Part shown: positions 26,193 through 34,512 of the stretch, in pieces
Numbering within the stretch: position 1 is the stretch's first letter
How the letters are laid out: each line of letters begins with the position of its first letter
Origin: Gemmataceae bacterium
GTDB lineage: Bacteria; Planctomycetota; Planctomycetia; Gemmatales; Gemmataceae
Reading direction: 5' to 3'
Length of the DNA: 64,000 bases
NCBI GenBank assembly: GCA_019636445.1
Contig: JAHBXO010000008.1
Location: 117,719 to 181,718 of the forward strand
The notes under the pieces: model-generated
What the model saw: the letters and a program-made list of their open reading frames with translations, nothing else
The model's database searches: none
What the model was told of the DNA's origin: nothing
Program-made: the position numbers and the translations under genes

Positions 26193-26921
26193 TCAACTTA
26201 CGGCTTCGAGCGTCGCTTCGTAGACCGGCTCCAGGTCGAGGTTCACGCCGTTCCAATCGGCGAGGATGAGCGGAATCGTGGGGAGCGGTTGGCCGATCTC
26301 GAGCGGGTAGGCCCACGTCTTGAGTGACCATCGCGTTCCGGTGCTCCGGGCGGCGAGCGTCGTGGCGTAGATGGCCGGGTTGCTCTCCGGATACCGCGGA
26401 TCGCTTTGACCGAGGAAATCGAGCAGATCCAAGTATAGGTTGAAGCGCCGAACGGTGACGATGTCTACGATCGACACCGAGACGTCCTGCCGGAGGAGCG
26501 TGGCGCACTTCGCGACGAATTCGCGGCGGTGTTCCGGTCGATCCTTGTTGGAAGGGCTGACGATCTCGATGGCCGCGACGAGCCGCCGTTCACGGTCCTT
26601 GTCGTAGATGCGCACCTCATACTCGTCGGCGGTGGGCAGTTCCAGATCGACCATCAGACTTGGCGTGGGCGGCGAGAGCAACGCGACCGAACCCTCGCTC
26701 GAAGTCCGGCCCAACCGCCGGCTTCCCGTATCGTCGTCGTCCCGATAGGTCCCGAGATCGATCTCGATTCCGCTGCCGAGGTGGACGTTGGGCTGCGCGG
26801 AATAGTGCGAAGGCAACAGCCGTTTCAGGGCGAGGACGATCATCATTGGCAAACCGCCATGGAAGCCGTCCCACGGAAGCTGGAGGCTGAACGGCGGTCG
26901 GAAGTGGTCGCGGAGCGGCAT
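26193..26921 (-). CDS. DUF4058 family protein, copy 1
   Basis: A 242-aa protein of the DUF4058 family (common in planctomycetes and cyanobacteria, unknown function). It begins MPLRDHFRPPFSLQLPWDGF. The conserved core EVRIYDKDRERRLVAAIEIV continues with SPSNKDRPEHRREFVAKC and IVTVRRFNLYLDLLDFLG. The pattern of acidic and Lys residues (AIEIVSPSNK) resembles restriction-endonuclease-like folds, but that is a guess. The start at 26921 is fixed by matching the paralogue immediately upstream, which rejects the much longer open frame. Confidence 0.9.
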   Translation of the reverse strand: MPLRDHFRPPFSLQLPWDGFHGGLPMMIVLALKRLLPSHYSAQPNVHLGSGIEIDLGTYRDDDDTGSRRLGRTSSEGSVALLSPPTPSLMVDLELPTADEYEVRIYDKDRERRLVAAIEIVSPSNKDRPEHRREFVAKCATLLRQDVSVSIVDIVTVRRFNLYLDLLDFLGQSDPRYPESNPAIYATTLAARSTGTRWSLKTWAYPLEIGQPLPTIPLILADWNGVNLDLEPVYEATLEAVS

Positions 26922-26941
26922 GGAACGTACTCGCGTGTCGA

Positions 26942-27661
26942 TCAGGGAATCCGCAAGGCCCGTCGCGTGTCTTCGTAGGTCGTTTCCAAGTTCAAGTTCA
27001 GCCCGATGTCCTGGCCCAAAATGATCGGCAGGGCGGGCAACGCTTGCCCGACGCCGAGCGTGTGGGTCCACGCTTGGATTTTCATACGCGAACCGACCCG
27101 CGTCCCGGTGCAGGTCACGGCATAGAGCGATGTGTCCCGCGACGCGAATCCCGGGTCGTCCTGGCCGAAGAAGTCCAGGAGGTCCAAGTAGAGGTTGAAA
27201 GGCCGGACGGTGACGACATCCACGATCGAGACGGATACGTCCTGCCGAAGGAGTGACGCGCACTTCGCCACGAATTCCCGGCGGTGTTCGGGTCGATCCT
27301 TGTTCGATGGACTGACCAACTCGATGGCGGCCACGAGTTTTCGACCCTTGGCAGAGTCGTAGACGCGGACTTCGTATTCGTCGGGCGAGGGATAATCGGC
27401 GACGACCACGAGGTTCGATTCGGGCAAGGGCTGGAGTACCGGTACCGGTCCGGGCTGTGGAGGCGCAGGTATTCCGACGGATTCGAAGGCCGCGATATCG
27501 ACCTCGACTCCCGAACCCAAACGCACGCTGGGTCCGGCGTAGAAGTTGGGAGGCAGCCAACGGCCTAGTTCCAACACGATCATGGCCGGCCACTGGCCGT
27601 GGAACAGATCCCAACTGAACTGTTCGGAAAGTGGCGGTCGGAAGTGATCGCGGAGCGGCAT
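26942..27661 (-). CDS. DUF4058 family protein, copy 2
   Basis: A 239-aa paralogue of the preceding entry. It starts MPLRDHFRPPLSEQFSWDLF, with the shared core VAAIELVSPSNKDRPEHRRE and VDVVTVRPFNLYLDLLDFFG. The two differ most in the region 55-90 (Pro-rich here, Asp/Arg-rich in the other). Head-to-tail arrangement with 20 bases between them marks a tandem duplication followed by divergence. Function unknown. Confidence 0.9.
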   Translation of the reverse strand: MPLRDHFRPPLSEQFSWDLFHGQWPAMIVLELGRWLPPNFYAGPSVRLGSGVEVDIAAFESVGIPAPPQPGPVPVLQPLPESNLVVVADYPSPDEYEVRVYDSAKGRKLVAAIELVSPSNKDRPEHRREFVAKCASLLRQDVSVSIVDVVTVRPFNLYLDLLDFFGQDDPGFASRDTSLYAVTCTGTRVGSRMKIQAWTHTLGVGQALPALPIILGQDIGLNLNLETTYEDTRRALRIP

Positions 27662-27688
27662 GTCGGTCTCCTGCCGACAGTATACACG

Positions 27689-28672
27689 CTACGCCGCCTG
27701 GCGCTGGCCGTCGCCGAGGTTCGCGTGGAGTTCGTCGGGGGAAACGGTGGCTGTGCCGACCTTGCCGACGACGACGGCCGCGGCGGCGCTCGCCAGCCGA
27801 CACGCCGTCTCGAGCGAAGCACCCGCCGCGAGGGCGAGGACCATCGTGCCGGCCACGGTATCGCCGGCACCGGTCACGTCGAAAACTTCGCGAGCTTGGG
27901 CAGGAACGTGAACGGGCACCCGGCCCCGTTCGAAGAGCGACATCCCGGCCGCCCCCTGCGTGATGAGGATCGACGTTTGCAATTGCTCGGCCAGGTCGCG
28001 CCCGGCGGCGCGCACGTCCTCCGCGCCGCGGAGGTCCCGGTTCAACACCTTGCCCGCTTCGAGTTGGTTCGGCTTCACCACCGTCGCGCCGCAGTACTTC
28101 GCGTAATCGACCCCCTTCGGATCGACGACCACCGGAATGCGTTCCGACTGACAGCGTTCGATCAGTTCCCTCGCCACGCGCGGCGTCACCACGCCCTTGC
28201 CGTAGTCGGAGAGCACGCAGCCGCGCACGCCGGGCAGCACGCTCGCGATCCGCGCGAGCAGTTCGTCCTCGTACTCCGCATGCAACGCGCCGGGCGTCTC
28301 CTGGTCCACGCGGAGCATCTGCTGCCCCTGGGCGAGCACGCGCGTCTTGGTCGTTGTCGGTCGAAACGCATCCCGCACGACGGCGGCGTCGGAGACGCCG
28401 GCCTCCCGGAGAAGTTCGGCCACGCGGTAGCCGTTCGCATCACTGCCGGTCAGCCCGGCGATGACGGGCCGGCCACCGAGCGCGGCCACATTCGCCGCAG
28501 CGTTCGCCGCCCCGCCCGCGACGTGCGTCCGCCGCTGCACCTCCACCACCGGCACGGGTGCTTCGGGCGAGATGCGCGCGACGCTGCCCCAGATGAACTC
28601 GTCGAGCATCAGGTCGCCCACGACCAGCACCGGACAGCCTCGGAAGCGCGGAATCAGTTCAAGCCCCGACAT
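27689..28672 (-). CDS. rfaE1: D-glycero-beta-D-manno-heptose-7-phosphate kinase (HldE N-domain type, RfaE1)
   Basis: PfkB-family sugar kinase of 327 aa. It phosphorylates D-glycero-D-manno-heptose 7-phosphate at C1 in the ADP-heptose route. Motifs: VVGDLMLDEFIWGSVARISP, EAPVPVVEV, AGGAANAAANVAALGG, LSDYGKGVVTPRVA, and the catalytic/anion-hole GAGDTVAGTMVLALAAG. In E. coli this domain is fused to the adenylyltransferase as HldE; here the two are separate genes. The start overlaps the phosphatase gene by 14 bases. Confidence 0.9.
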   Translation of the reverse strand: MSGLELIPRFRGCPVLVVGDLMLDEFIWGSVARISPEAPVPVVEVQRRTHVAGGAANAAANVAALGGRPVIAGLTGSDANGYRVAELLREAGVSDAAVVRDAFRPTTTKTRVLAQGQQMLRVDQETPGALHAEYEDELLARIASVLPGVRGCVLSDYGKGVVTPRVARELIERCQSERIPVVVDPKGVDYAKYCGATVVKPNQLEAGKVLNRDLRGAEDVRAAGRDLAEQLQTSILITQGAAGMSLFERGRVPVHVPAQAREVFDVTGAGDTVAGTMVLALAAGASLETACRLASAAAAVVVGKVGTATVSPDELHANLGDGQRQAA

Positions 28673-29198
28673 GCGTTGGCTCCCGGTTCAACACGAAATC
28701 CACGACCGCCGACCAGTCGTCCGAGGAGAAATCCGCCGTGCCGTCGTGCGGACCCAACCGGATCGCGCACGCGCCGAACCGCCGGCCGGCCTCCACGTCC
28801 GACGTTTTGTCTCCGATCATCACGGCCGGTCGGCCGACCATGCCCAACTCGACGGCCGCGCGACGAAGCAATTCGATCTCCGGCTTGCGGCAGTCGCAAC
28901 CATCGTCCGGCCCGTGCGGGCAGTAGAACGCCGGCAACCGGACGCCGGATGCGTCCTCGAACATCGCGACGAACCGATCATGCACGGCATTCGCCTGCTC
29001 CGGCGAGACGAGGCCCCGGGCGATGCCCGATTGATTGCTCACGATCGCGGGCACGAATCCCCGCTGAACCAGCTCGCGGACGGCGTCCGCCGCTCCGGGG
29101 AGGAGCCGCACCGTGGCCGGGTCATTCGGATAGCCGACGTCCTCCATCAACGTGCCGTCGCGATCCAGGAGCAGCAGTACTTCATGCTGCACGGCCAA
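28659..29198 (-). CDS. gmhB: D-glycero-D-manno-heptose 1,7-bisphosphate 7-phosphatase
   Basis: HAD-superfamily phosphatase of 179 aa. The catalytic DxD is in LLLDRDGTLMEDVGYP, motif II in AIVSNQSGIARG, a Cys/His zinc loop in CPHGPDDGCDCRKPE, and the terminal acids in MIGDKTSDVEAG. It removes the C7 phosphate between the kinase and adenylyltransferase steps. It overlaps both neighbours, so the three genes are one translational unit. Histidinol phosphatase is the closest alternative, but the neighbours favour GmhB. Confidence 0.9.
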   Translation of the reverse strand: MAVQHEVLLLLDRDGTLMEDVGYPNDPATVRLLPGAADAVRELVQRGFVPAIVSNQSGIARGLVSPEQANAVHDRFVAMFEDASGVRLPAFYCPHGPDDGCDCRKPEIELLRRAAVELGMVGRPAVMIGDKTSDVEAGRRFGACAIRLGPHDGTADFSSDDWSAVVDFVLNREPTHVGA

Positions 29199-29697
29199 CT
29201 CCGGACTTCGCTTGGATTCGGGTTAATACGTCCGTCGTGGACACGCCCGGCACCAGCGGCAGGTATTCGATGCGCCCGCCGTACGCTTCGACGGTCGCGC
29301 GTTCCGGCACGGGCCGGCCGTGCGGCGGGGCGTATTCCATTCCCTTGCAATGAATGTCGGGCTGCAACCGCGCGAGGGCCGCCTCCGGCGTCGGTTCGTC
29401 GAAGACGATCACGGCGTCGACGCATTCGAGTGCGGCGAGCAACGCAGCCCGTTCGTTTTGCGACAGGATCGGCCGGAGCGGCCCCTTGTTGGCGCGGACG
29501 GACGCGTCGGAATTCAAACCCACGACGAGCCAGTCCCCGAGGGCGCGCGCCTGCGCGAGGCTGGCGACGTGGCCGGGATGAAGCAGATCGAAGCAGCCGT
29601 TGGTCCAGACCACGGTGCGGCCGTCAGCGCGGGCCTGCTCTCGGGCGGCGAGCAGCGCGGACCAGTCGAGGGATTTTTCGCGGGGAGTCCAAACCAT
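29182..29697 (-). CDS. rfaE2: D-glycero-beta-D-manno-heptose 1-phosphate adenylyltransferase (HldE C-domain type, RfaE2)
   Basis: Nucleotidyltransferase of 171 aa, last step of ADP-heptose synthesis. Motifs: VVWTNGCFDLLHPGHVASL (the HxGH-like nucleotide site), VGLNSDASVRANKGPLRPI, QNERAALLAALECVDAV and PGVSTTDVLTRI. It is the first of three overlapping genes (adenylyltransferase, phosphatase, kinase). The presence of this route suggests that the cell makes heptose-containing envelope glycans, in line with a lipopolysaccharide-like outer membrane. Confidence 0.92.
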   Translation of the reverse strand: MVWTPREKSLDWSALLAAREQARADGRTVVWTNGCFDLLHPGHVASLAQARALGDWLVVGLNSDASVRANKGPLRPILSQNERAALLAALECVDAVIVFDEPTPEAALARLQPDIHCKGMEYAPPHGRPVPERATVEAYGGRIEYLPLVPGVSTTDVLTRIQAKSGVGRAA

Positions 29698-29752
29698 GCC
29701 TCACGGAGTACCACGTTCCCGGCGGAACCCGCAAGGCGAATCGAGCCGTTGC

Positions 29753-31207
29753 TTATTCAAATCCCTTGCCGAATTTGGCGGTCAGTTCAAGGCGTGTCTG
29801 CACGATTCCATTTTCGATCTGGCTCCAGATCTGCGTGCGCGTCTTCTCCCCTTCGGCAACCGCCTTGGCGATCTCCCCGCGCTTCTGCGGTACGTTGGTG
29901 GCGACGCTCGCCCAACCCGGCCCGAACCACCCGCGACGGCGTGGCTGGTAAGTGTAGAGATAGGCCCCCGAAGCGATCGCATTGACATCCACAGCCACGC
30001 CGCGCAGCGACGCCGCGATGGCCCGAAGCCGCTCCGCCGTGGCCATCCCGAACTCGACCGCCGCGCGATCGACGTATCGCGTGCTGAGCTTCTCGATCTT
30101 GCCGGCATACGATTCATGCCAGGCAGCGGTCTTCAAATAGTCTTTCTTCTGCTTCGAGCGGCGGACCTCGTCGATGCAAGCCACGACGGCGGCGAAGTAC
30201 TTGCGCGTGAGGTCCGCGTTCGGCTTCACCTCACCCCTGTCCGGAGCGTCGGCCGTCGATTCGGACTCGCTGGGGAATTCGAAGAGCGTCATCAATCGCG
30301 CCAACGACGCCGGTTCGAGTGGACCGGTGAGGATCATCGCATTCCCCTCGAAGGTCGTCGCCCAGGCATGCAGGTCGCCGATCGCGGCCCCCTCGTCCTC
30401 CAGCACTTCGAGGAAGAGATCCTTCAGCACGCGACGGTGCGGCGTGGGATCGAGTCCGAAATCCACGCGGATGGTGCCGGTGATCGAGTCGGTGACAGCC
30501 ACGCCCAGGCTGACGCCGCGGAGGCTCGCCAGCGTTTTCGTGAGGGCGTCAACATTGGGCTGCGCGGCCAGGACGGTGGGAGAGTCGTCGATCGCCGCGC
30601 GGATCGTCTCGCGATCGAATGCGTCGGTCAGGTCGAACGCGACGAGAAACTGTTCCTTCGGCCCGCGTCGCGCGACCATCGCCTTGAGTTGTTCAGAGAG
30701 GGCCGGTTCGGCCCGTTGTTGCCAGGTCGGCACGTTCCGGAGCCAGTGCGCCAGCAACTGCCGGTTGGCCGGAAACCAGGCCGCCGACTCCTGTTCGGAG
30801 ACGGACGTAAAGTAGACGTCGCGCGGGGACAATACCGCAAACCGGCCCGCGATTTCGTCGACCTTGCCCGACTCGCGCGCGGCCACCTCGCGTGCGTTCG
30901 CCACCTGGCGGACTTCCATCAGCACCAGTTGCCATTCTCGCCGAAGGTTCGACATGTTGGTCGCGCACGCAATCGCCACGCGCTGGGCGTCCGGCGGCAG
31001 TGTGTGGACGCCGGCGCGGAAGCGCTGTTGGTAGGTTTCCGACCACTTCAGCGTCTTCGCCAGCGGGCTGTCGTAAATCGCCGGAACATCCACGAGTACC
31101 AGCGTGTTCGTCGTCGCCGGAACGACCTTTAGCAAGGAATCGAACGGCCCCGCCGCGTGCGCCAGTGGGGCGAGGAGCAATCCGATCAGGGTGATGAGAC
31201 CGCGCAT
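29753..31207 (-). CDS. Secreted protein of unknown function
   Basis: A 484-aa protein with a signal peptide (MRGLITLIGLLLAPLAHAA). After it come LLKVVPATTNTLVLVDVPAI and YDSPLAKTLKWSETYQQRF. The body has mixed composition with no repeats; a C-terminal block contains AGKIEKLSTRYVDRAAVEFG and GPGWASVATNVPQKRGEIAK. Such proteins, with an N-terminal region about keeping values between limits (VPATTNTLVLVD), are frequent in planctomycetes, but I recognise no domain. It is preceded by a 93-base gap to a divergent small gene and followed by the heptose genes. Confidence 0.75.
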   Translation of the reverse strand: MRGLITLIGLLLAPLAHAAGPFDSLLKVVPATTNTLVLVDVPAIYDSPLAKTLKWSETYQQRFRAGVHTLPPDAQRVAIACATNMSNLRREWQLVLMEVRQVANAREVAARESGKVDEIAGRFAVLSPRDVYFTSVSEQESAAWFPANRQLLAHWLRNVPTWQQRAEPALSEQLKAMVARRGPKEQFLVAFDLTDAFDRETIRAAIDDSPTVLAAQPNVDALTKTLASLRGVSLGVAVTDSITGTIRVDFGLDPTPHRRVLKDLFLEVLEDEGAAIGDLHAWATTFEGNAMILTGPLEPASLARLMTLFEFPSESESTADAPDRGEVKPNADLTRKYFAAVVACIDEVRRSKQKKDYLKTAAWHESYAGKIEKLSTRYVDRAAVEFGMATAERLRAIAASLRGVAVDVNAIASGAYLYTYQPRRRGWFGPGWASVATNVPQKRGEIAKAVAEGEKTRTQIWSQIENGIVQTRLELTAKFGKGFE

Positions 31208-31300
31208 GGCCAGGCTCCGGGTTCGGGAGTTGCAGGACTTCCCACCATGATAGCGTTGTCGTGTCTATACTGGCCGCAGAGCACCGCGGGAGGGTTCGCC

Positions 31301-31507
31301 ATGCCCATCGATCCGGACAAGCGGAAACTGCGGGAGATGAAGCGGGCCGTGAAGCGGCGCGGGAACAAGCACCGGCGCCATGCCGCCAAGCGCGTGCTGG
31401 CCGAGCACCCCGAGGAAGCCGCCGACGCCGACGATGAGTTCGGAAGGCACTCGTCCGAACGGCTCAACGGTCTGGACCACGACGCCACGCGGAAGCTGCA
31501 CGACTGA
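31301..31507 (+). CDS. Small basic protein of unknown function
   Basis: A 68-aa protein. The N-terminal half is strongly basic (DKRKLREMKRAVKRRGNKHR) and the C-terminal half acidic, ending DHDATRKLHD. The start ATG at 31301 is chosen because the longer frame from 31157 reads through the promoter region of the divergent gene. The composition suggests binding to nucleic acid or a partner. Small KRRGNKHRR-type proteins recur in planctomycetes, but I know no function. Confidence 0.65.
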   Translation: MPIDPDKRKLREMKRAVKRRGNKHRRHAAKRVLAEHPEEAADADDEFGRHSSERLNGLDHDATRKLHD

Positions 31508-31517
31508 GGACACGCCG

Positions 31518-32810
31518 ATGCGAAGCGTGCGGATCGGCAACGGCTGCGGATTCTGGGGTGACAGCCCCGACGCGCCGGTGCGCCTCGCGGAAGCGGGCCA
31601 CCTCGACTACCTCACGCTCGAATACCTCGCCGAACTGACGATGTCGATCCTCGCGCTCCTGAAGCGGCGCGATCCGAGCGCCGGCTACGCCACCGACTTC
31701 ACCGATCTCCTTCCGCGACTCCGGCCGATCCTCGACGCGCAGCAGAACCTCAAGATCGTCACGAATGCCGGCGGCATGAACCCGATCGCCTGCGGCCGGA
31801 AGACGGCGGAACTCCTGCCGGACCGCCGCGTTGCCGTCGTCTCCGGCGACGACCTGATGCCTCGGTTGGACGAACTGCTCGCCGCCGGTCACGAACTGAA
31901 CAATCTTGACACCGGCGATCCGCTCGCGACGGTGCGGGACCGCGTCGTGAGCGCGAACGCCTATCTCGGCTCGGCCCCCATTGCCGAGGCCTTGCGCGGC
32001 GGAGCGAACGTCGTCGTCACCGGCCGCGTTGCCGATGCCTGCCTGACCGTCGGCCCGCTCCTGCACGAATTCGGCTGGGGTTCCGACGACCTCCTCGCCG
32101 CCGGCACGGTGGCCGGGCACCTGATTGAATGCGGCGCGCAGGCGACCGGCGGACTCTGGACGAACGCGTCCGATGCGATGAACCTCGCGGATGTCGGCTA
32201 CCCGTTCGTCGACGTGCGTGCCGATGGCAGGTTCGCGATCTCCAAACCCGATGGTACGGGCGGCGCGGTCAACTTCGAAACGATCTCCGAGCAACTCCTG
32301 TACGAAGTTGGCGATCCGGCCCGCTACGTCACGCCGGATGTCGTCGCGGACTTCACGTCGGTCCAATTGAAGCAGGCCTCGCGGGACATCGTGGAAGTCT
32401 CCGGCTGTCGGGGCCGTCCGGCGACCGACTCGTACAAGGTGTCGCTGGCCTACCGTGATGGCTTCGCCTCGGCGGGCACGCTGGTGCTGGCGGGGCCGCA
32501 CGCGCGGGCGAACGCCGAGCGAAGCGGCCGTATCATTCTCGATCGACTCGATCGGGCCGGCTTCCGCTTTGACCATTCGCTGGTCGAAGTGATCGGCGAG
32601 GGGATGGAAGTCACGCTGCGCGTGGCCGTGCGGGACGCCCGCAAGCCGGCGGTCGAGCGGTTCACGAAGGAGTTCGCGCCGCTGGTGACGAGCGGCTATG
32701 CGGGCACGACGGGCTACACGACCGGCCGCGCCGCCGTGCGCGAGGTATTCGCGTACTGGCCGGCACTCATCGCCAAGAGCGCCGTCACACCCATCGTTGC
32801 GATGGTCTAG
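31518..32810 (+). CDS. AtuA-like (DUF1446, acyclic terpene utilisation) family protein
   Basis: A 430-aa protein beginning MRSVRIGNGCGFWGDSPDAP. It matches the AtuA/DUF1446 pattern: DYLTLEYLAELTMSIL, KIVTNAGGMNPIACG, VVTGRVADACLTVGPLLHEF, LAAGTVAGHLIECGAQATGG and YPFVDVRADGRFAISKPDGT. In Pseudomonas AtuA is needed for citronellol breakdown; the biochemistry is unclear, and the family is widespread where no terpene catabolism is known. The start at 31518 is 10 bases after the small basic gene. The end overlaps the convergent rhomboid gene by 4 bases. Confidence 0.88.
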   Translation: MRSVRIGNGCGFWGDSPDAPVRLAEAGHLDYLTLEYLAELTMSILALLKRRDPSAGYATDFTDLLPRLRPILDAQQNLKIVTNAGGMNPIACGRKTAELLPDRRVAVVSGDDLMPRLDELLAAGHELNNLDTGDPLATVRDRVVSANAYLGSAPIAEALRGGANVVVTGRVADACLTVGPLLHEFGWGSDDLLAAGTVAGHLIECGAQATGGLWTNASDAMNLADVGYPFVDVRADGRFAISKPDGTGGAVNFETISEQLLYEVGDPARYVTPDVVADFTSVQLKQASRDIVEVSGCRGRPATDSYKVSLAYRDGFASAGTLVLAGPHARANAERSGRIILDRLDRAGFRFDHSLVEVIGEGMEVTLRVAVRDARKPAVERFTKEFAPLVTSGYAGTTGYTTGRAAVREVFAYWPALIAKSAVTPIVAMV

Positions 32811-33460
32811 ACTTCGCGCGGCCGTTTCCTCAATACGACTCCGATCAGCAACCCCGAAACGAAACCGCCGATGTGGGCGAGGTTGTCGATCATCGGGTTC
32901 ATGAACCCGAGCGCGACCTGGTAGATCGCCCAGACGAGCAGCACGCTGCCGACGCGAAGATCGCGGAGGAGATACTCGCGGCGGTATTTCGTGAAGAATG
33001 CGACAAGCGCGCCGGCGAGGCCGAAGATCGCACCCGACGCGCCGACGGAGGTATGGCCGTTGACGAGGCTCAGCGCCGAGCCGCCGAGGCCGGCGAGGAG
33101 GTAAAGCGGTACGTAGCGGAGGGAACCGTAGGCGTGTTCGCACGCCATGCCGAGGATGAAGAGGACGACGAGATTGCCGATCAGGTGGTCCGGGCTGCCG
33201 TGGAGGAAGACGGCGGTGATCATCCGCCAGTATTCGCCGGCGGCGACGCGGGGGCCGTTGAGCGCTCCGGCCCGGATGATCGCGTCTTCGCTGGCGAGCG
33301 CGCCGGTGGAAAGCTGCCAGGCGAAGACCCCGGTGCACGCCAGGCAGAGCAGGATCGAGACGGGTGGCAGGAACGACATCCCTCGCTCGAAATCGATGCG
33401 CGGGCGTTCCAGCATCGCCTCGCCGATGGTCGGAATATCGTCGTTTGCCATGGCGATCAC
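32807..33460 (-). CDS. Rhomboid family intramembrane serine protease
   Basis: A 217-aa membrane protease. It has about six helices, with the catalytic Ser in GASGAIFGLAGALVAFF, the His in IDNLAHIGGFVSGLL, and FLHGSPDHLIGNLVVLFILG containing the conserved His and Asn of helix 2. It cleaves other membrane proteins within the bilayer; substrate unknown. The start ATG (33460, or MANDDIP at 33451) overlaps the stop of the zinc-ribbon gene by 4 bases, so the two are probably produced together. Confidence 0.93.
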   Translation of the reverse strand: MIAMANDDIPTIGEAMLERPRIDFERGMSFLPPVSILLCLACTGVFAWQLSTGALASEDAIIRAGALNGPRVAAGEYWRMITAVFLHGSPDHLIGNLVVLFILGMACEHAYGSLRYVPLYLLAGLGGSALSLVNGHTSVGASGAIFGLAGALVAFFTKYRREYLLRDLRVGSVLLVWAIYQVALGFMNPMIDNLAHIGGFVSGLLIGVVLRKRPREV

Positions 33461-34419
33461 CGCCGTTCGCCGGTGTCGAGCAGCACACCCATCGCCACGG
33501 CGATGCGCCGATCGATCGTTCGTTTCTCATCCATTGTCAGGTCCAGCACGTAGCGGTCGAGCAGCGTCATCCGGCGATTGAATTCGCCAACGGTCTCTCC
33601 GTCGGACACACGGGTGAAGATGAAGTTCGTGCGCAGGAAGGCGACCAGTGCGAGGCCGAGCAGGGGAATCTCCTCCGCGATTGCGCCAATGGTGCGACGG
33701 AGCAGCGAGAGAATGATCGAGTCTTCCTTGACCACGAAGAGCGTTTCGCCGTCTTCGGTCTCGATGTACCAGCGCTTGCGGAAGATGCCGTGGAGGAAGT
33801 TCTTGCGGAAGACGCAGAGGACTTTTCCGGTGTCGTCCGCCAGCGTGTAGCGCATGTTGAGGAAGGCGACCTTCTGGTTCTGGAAGATGCGCAGGAGCAT
33901 GTCCTGCTTGGATTCGTCGGGGTAGAAGGTGATGTGCCGCTTCGGGTAGAGGGCGATGATGATGGCCAGCCCGACGAGAAAGCCGAGAACGCCGAGGACG
34001 GCGGCAAGGACAACGCTGGCTTCCTTGCCGATGGTTTTTTCGAGGGCGATGCCGGCGAACGCGCCGCCGCCGGCGAGAATGAGGATCGCCGGAATGCCGA
34101 CGACCATCGCGAGGCAGCCCTTCATGAGGTGGATCGGGCGTTCGACGAAGAGGATCGGCCGGCCGCGCTCGTCGGCGACGTTGTACTTCTCCTTGAGCGA
34201 CCAGAGTTTCTGGCGGAGGAGGAACTTGTCGTGCCAGAACTCGTCGGGCAGGTCGTCCGGGAAACCGTAGCGCGACTCACGCTCGTCGTCGTCCGATGCC
34301 GCTTTCGCCGGCACGTTCAGCACGGCCTGGCACGACGGGCACTTCACCTGTTTGCCGGCGAACTCGTCCTTGAGCGGGTACGATTTCCGGCAAACGTCGC
34401 AGTAGGCATCGACGGGCAT
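33457..34419 (-). CDS. Zinc-ribbon membrane protein with scramblase-like C-terminal region
   Basis: A 320-aa protein. Residues 6-39 hold a CxxC...CxxC zinc ribbon (YCDVCRKSYPLKDEF, VKCPSCQAVLNVP) of the MJ0042 type common in planctomycetes. Then come DEFWHDKFLLRQKLWSLKEK and YNVADERGRPILFVERP, followed by two membrane helices (about 115-135 and 140-162). A beta-rich region contains CVFRKNFLHGIFRKRWYIE and TEDGETLFVVKEDSI, which resembles LURP-one/scramblase-like proteins. That similarity is by eye. It is coupled to the rhomboid gene. Confidence 0.75.
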   Translation of the reverse strand: MPVDAYCDVCRKSYPLKDEFAGKQVKCPSCQAVLNVPAKAASDDDERESRYGFPDDLPDEFWHDKFLLRQKLWSLKEKYNVADERGRPILFVERPIHLMKGCLAMVVGIPAILILAGGGAFAGIALEKTIGKEASVVLAAVLGVLGFLVGLAIIIALYPKRHITFYPDESKQDMLLRIFQNQKVAFLNMRYTLADDTGKVLCVFRKNFLHGIFRKRWYIETEDGETLFVVKEDSIILSLLRRTIGAIAEEIPLLGLALVAFLRTNFIFTRVSDGETVGEFNRRMTLLDRYVLDLTMDEKRTIDRRIAVAMGVLLDTGERR

Positions 34420-34512
34420 GGCGCGGCTTCCCGGTGCGGTGGAGGCAATCCGCGAGATCGTACCGGGAAGCCGAAGCGACTGCCAGAAAAATGACGGAAA
34501 ACACCGCGGGAA

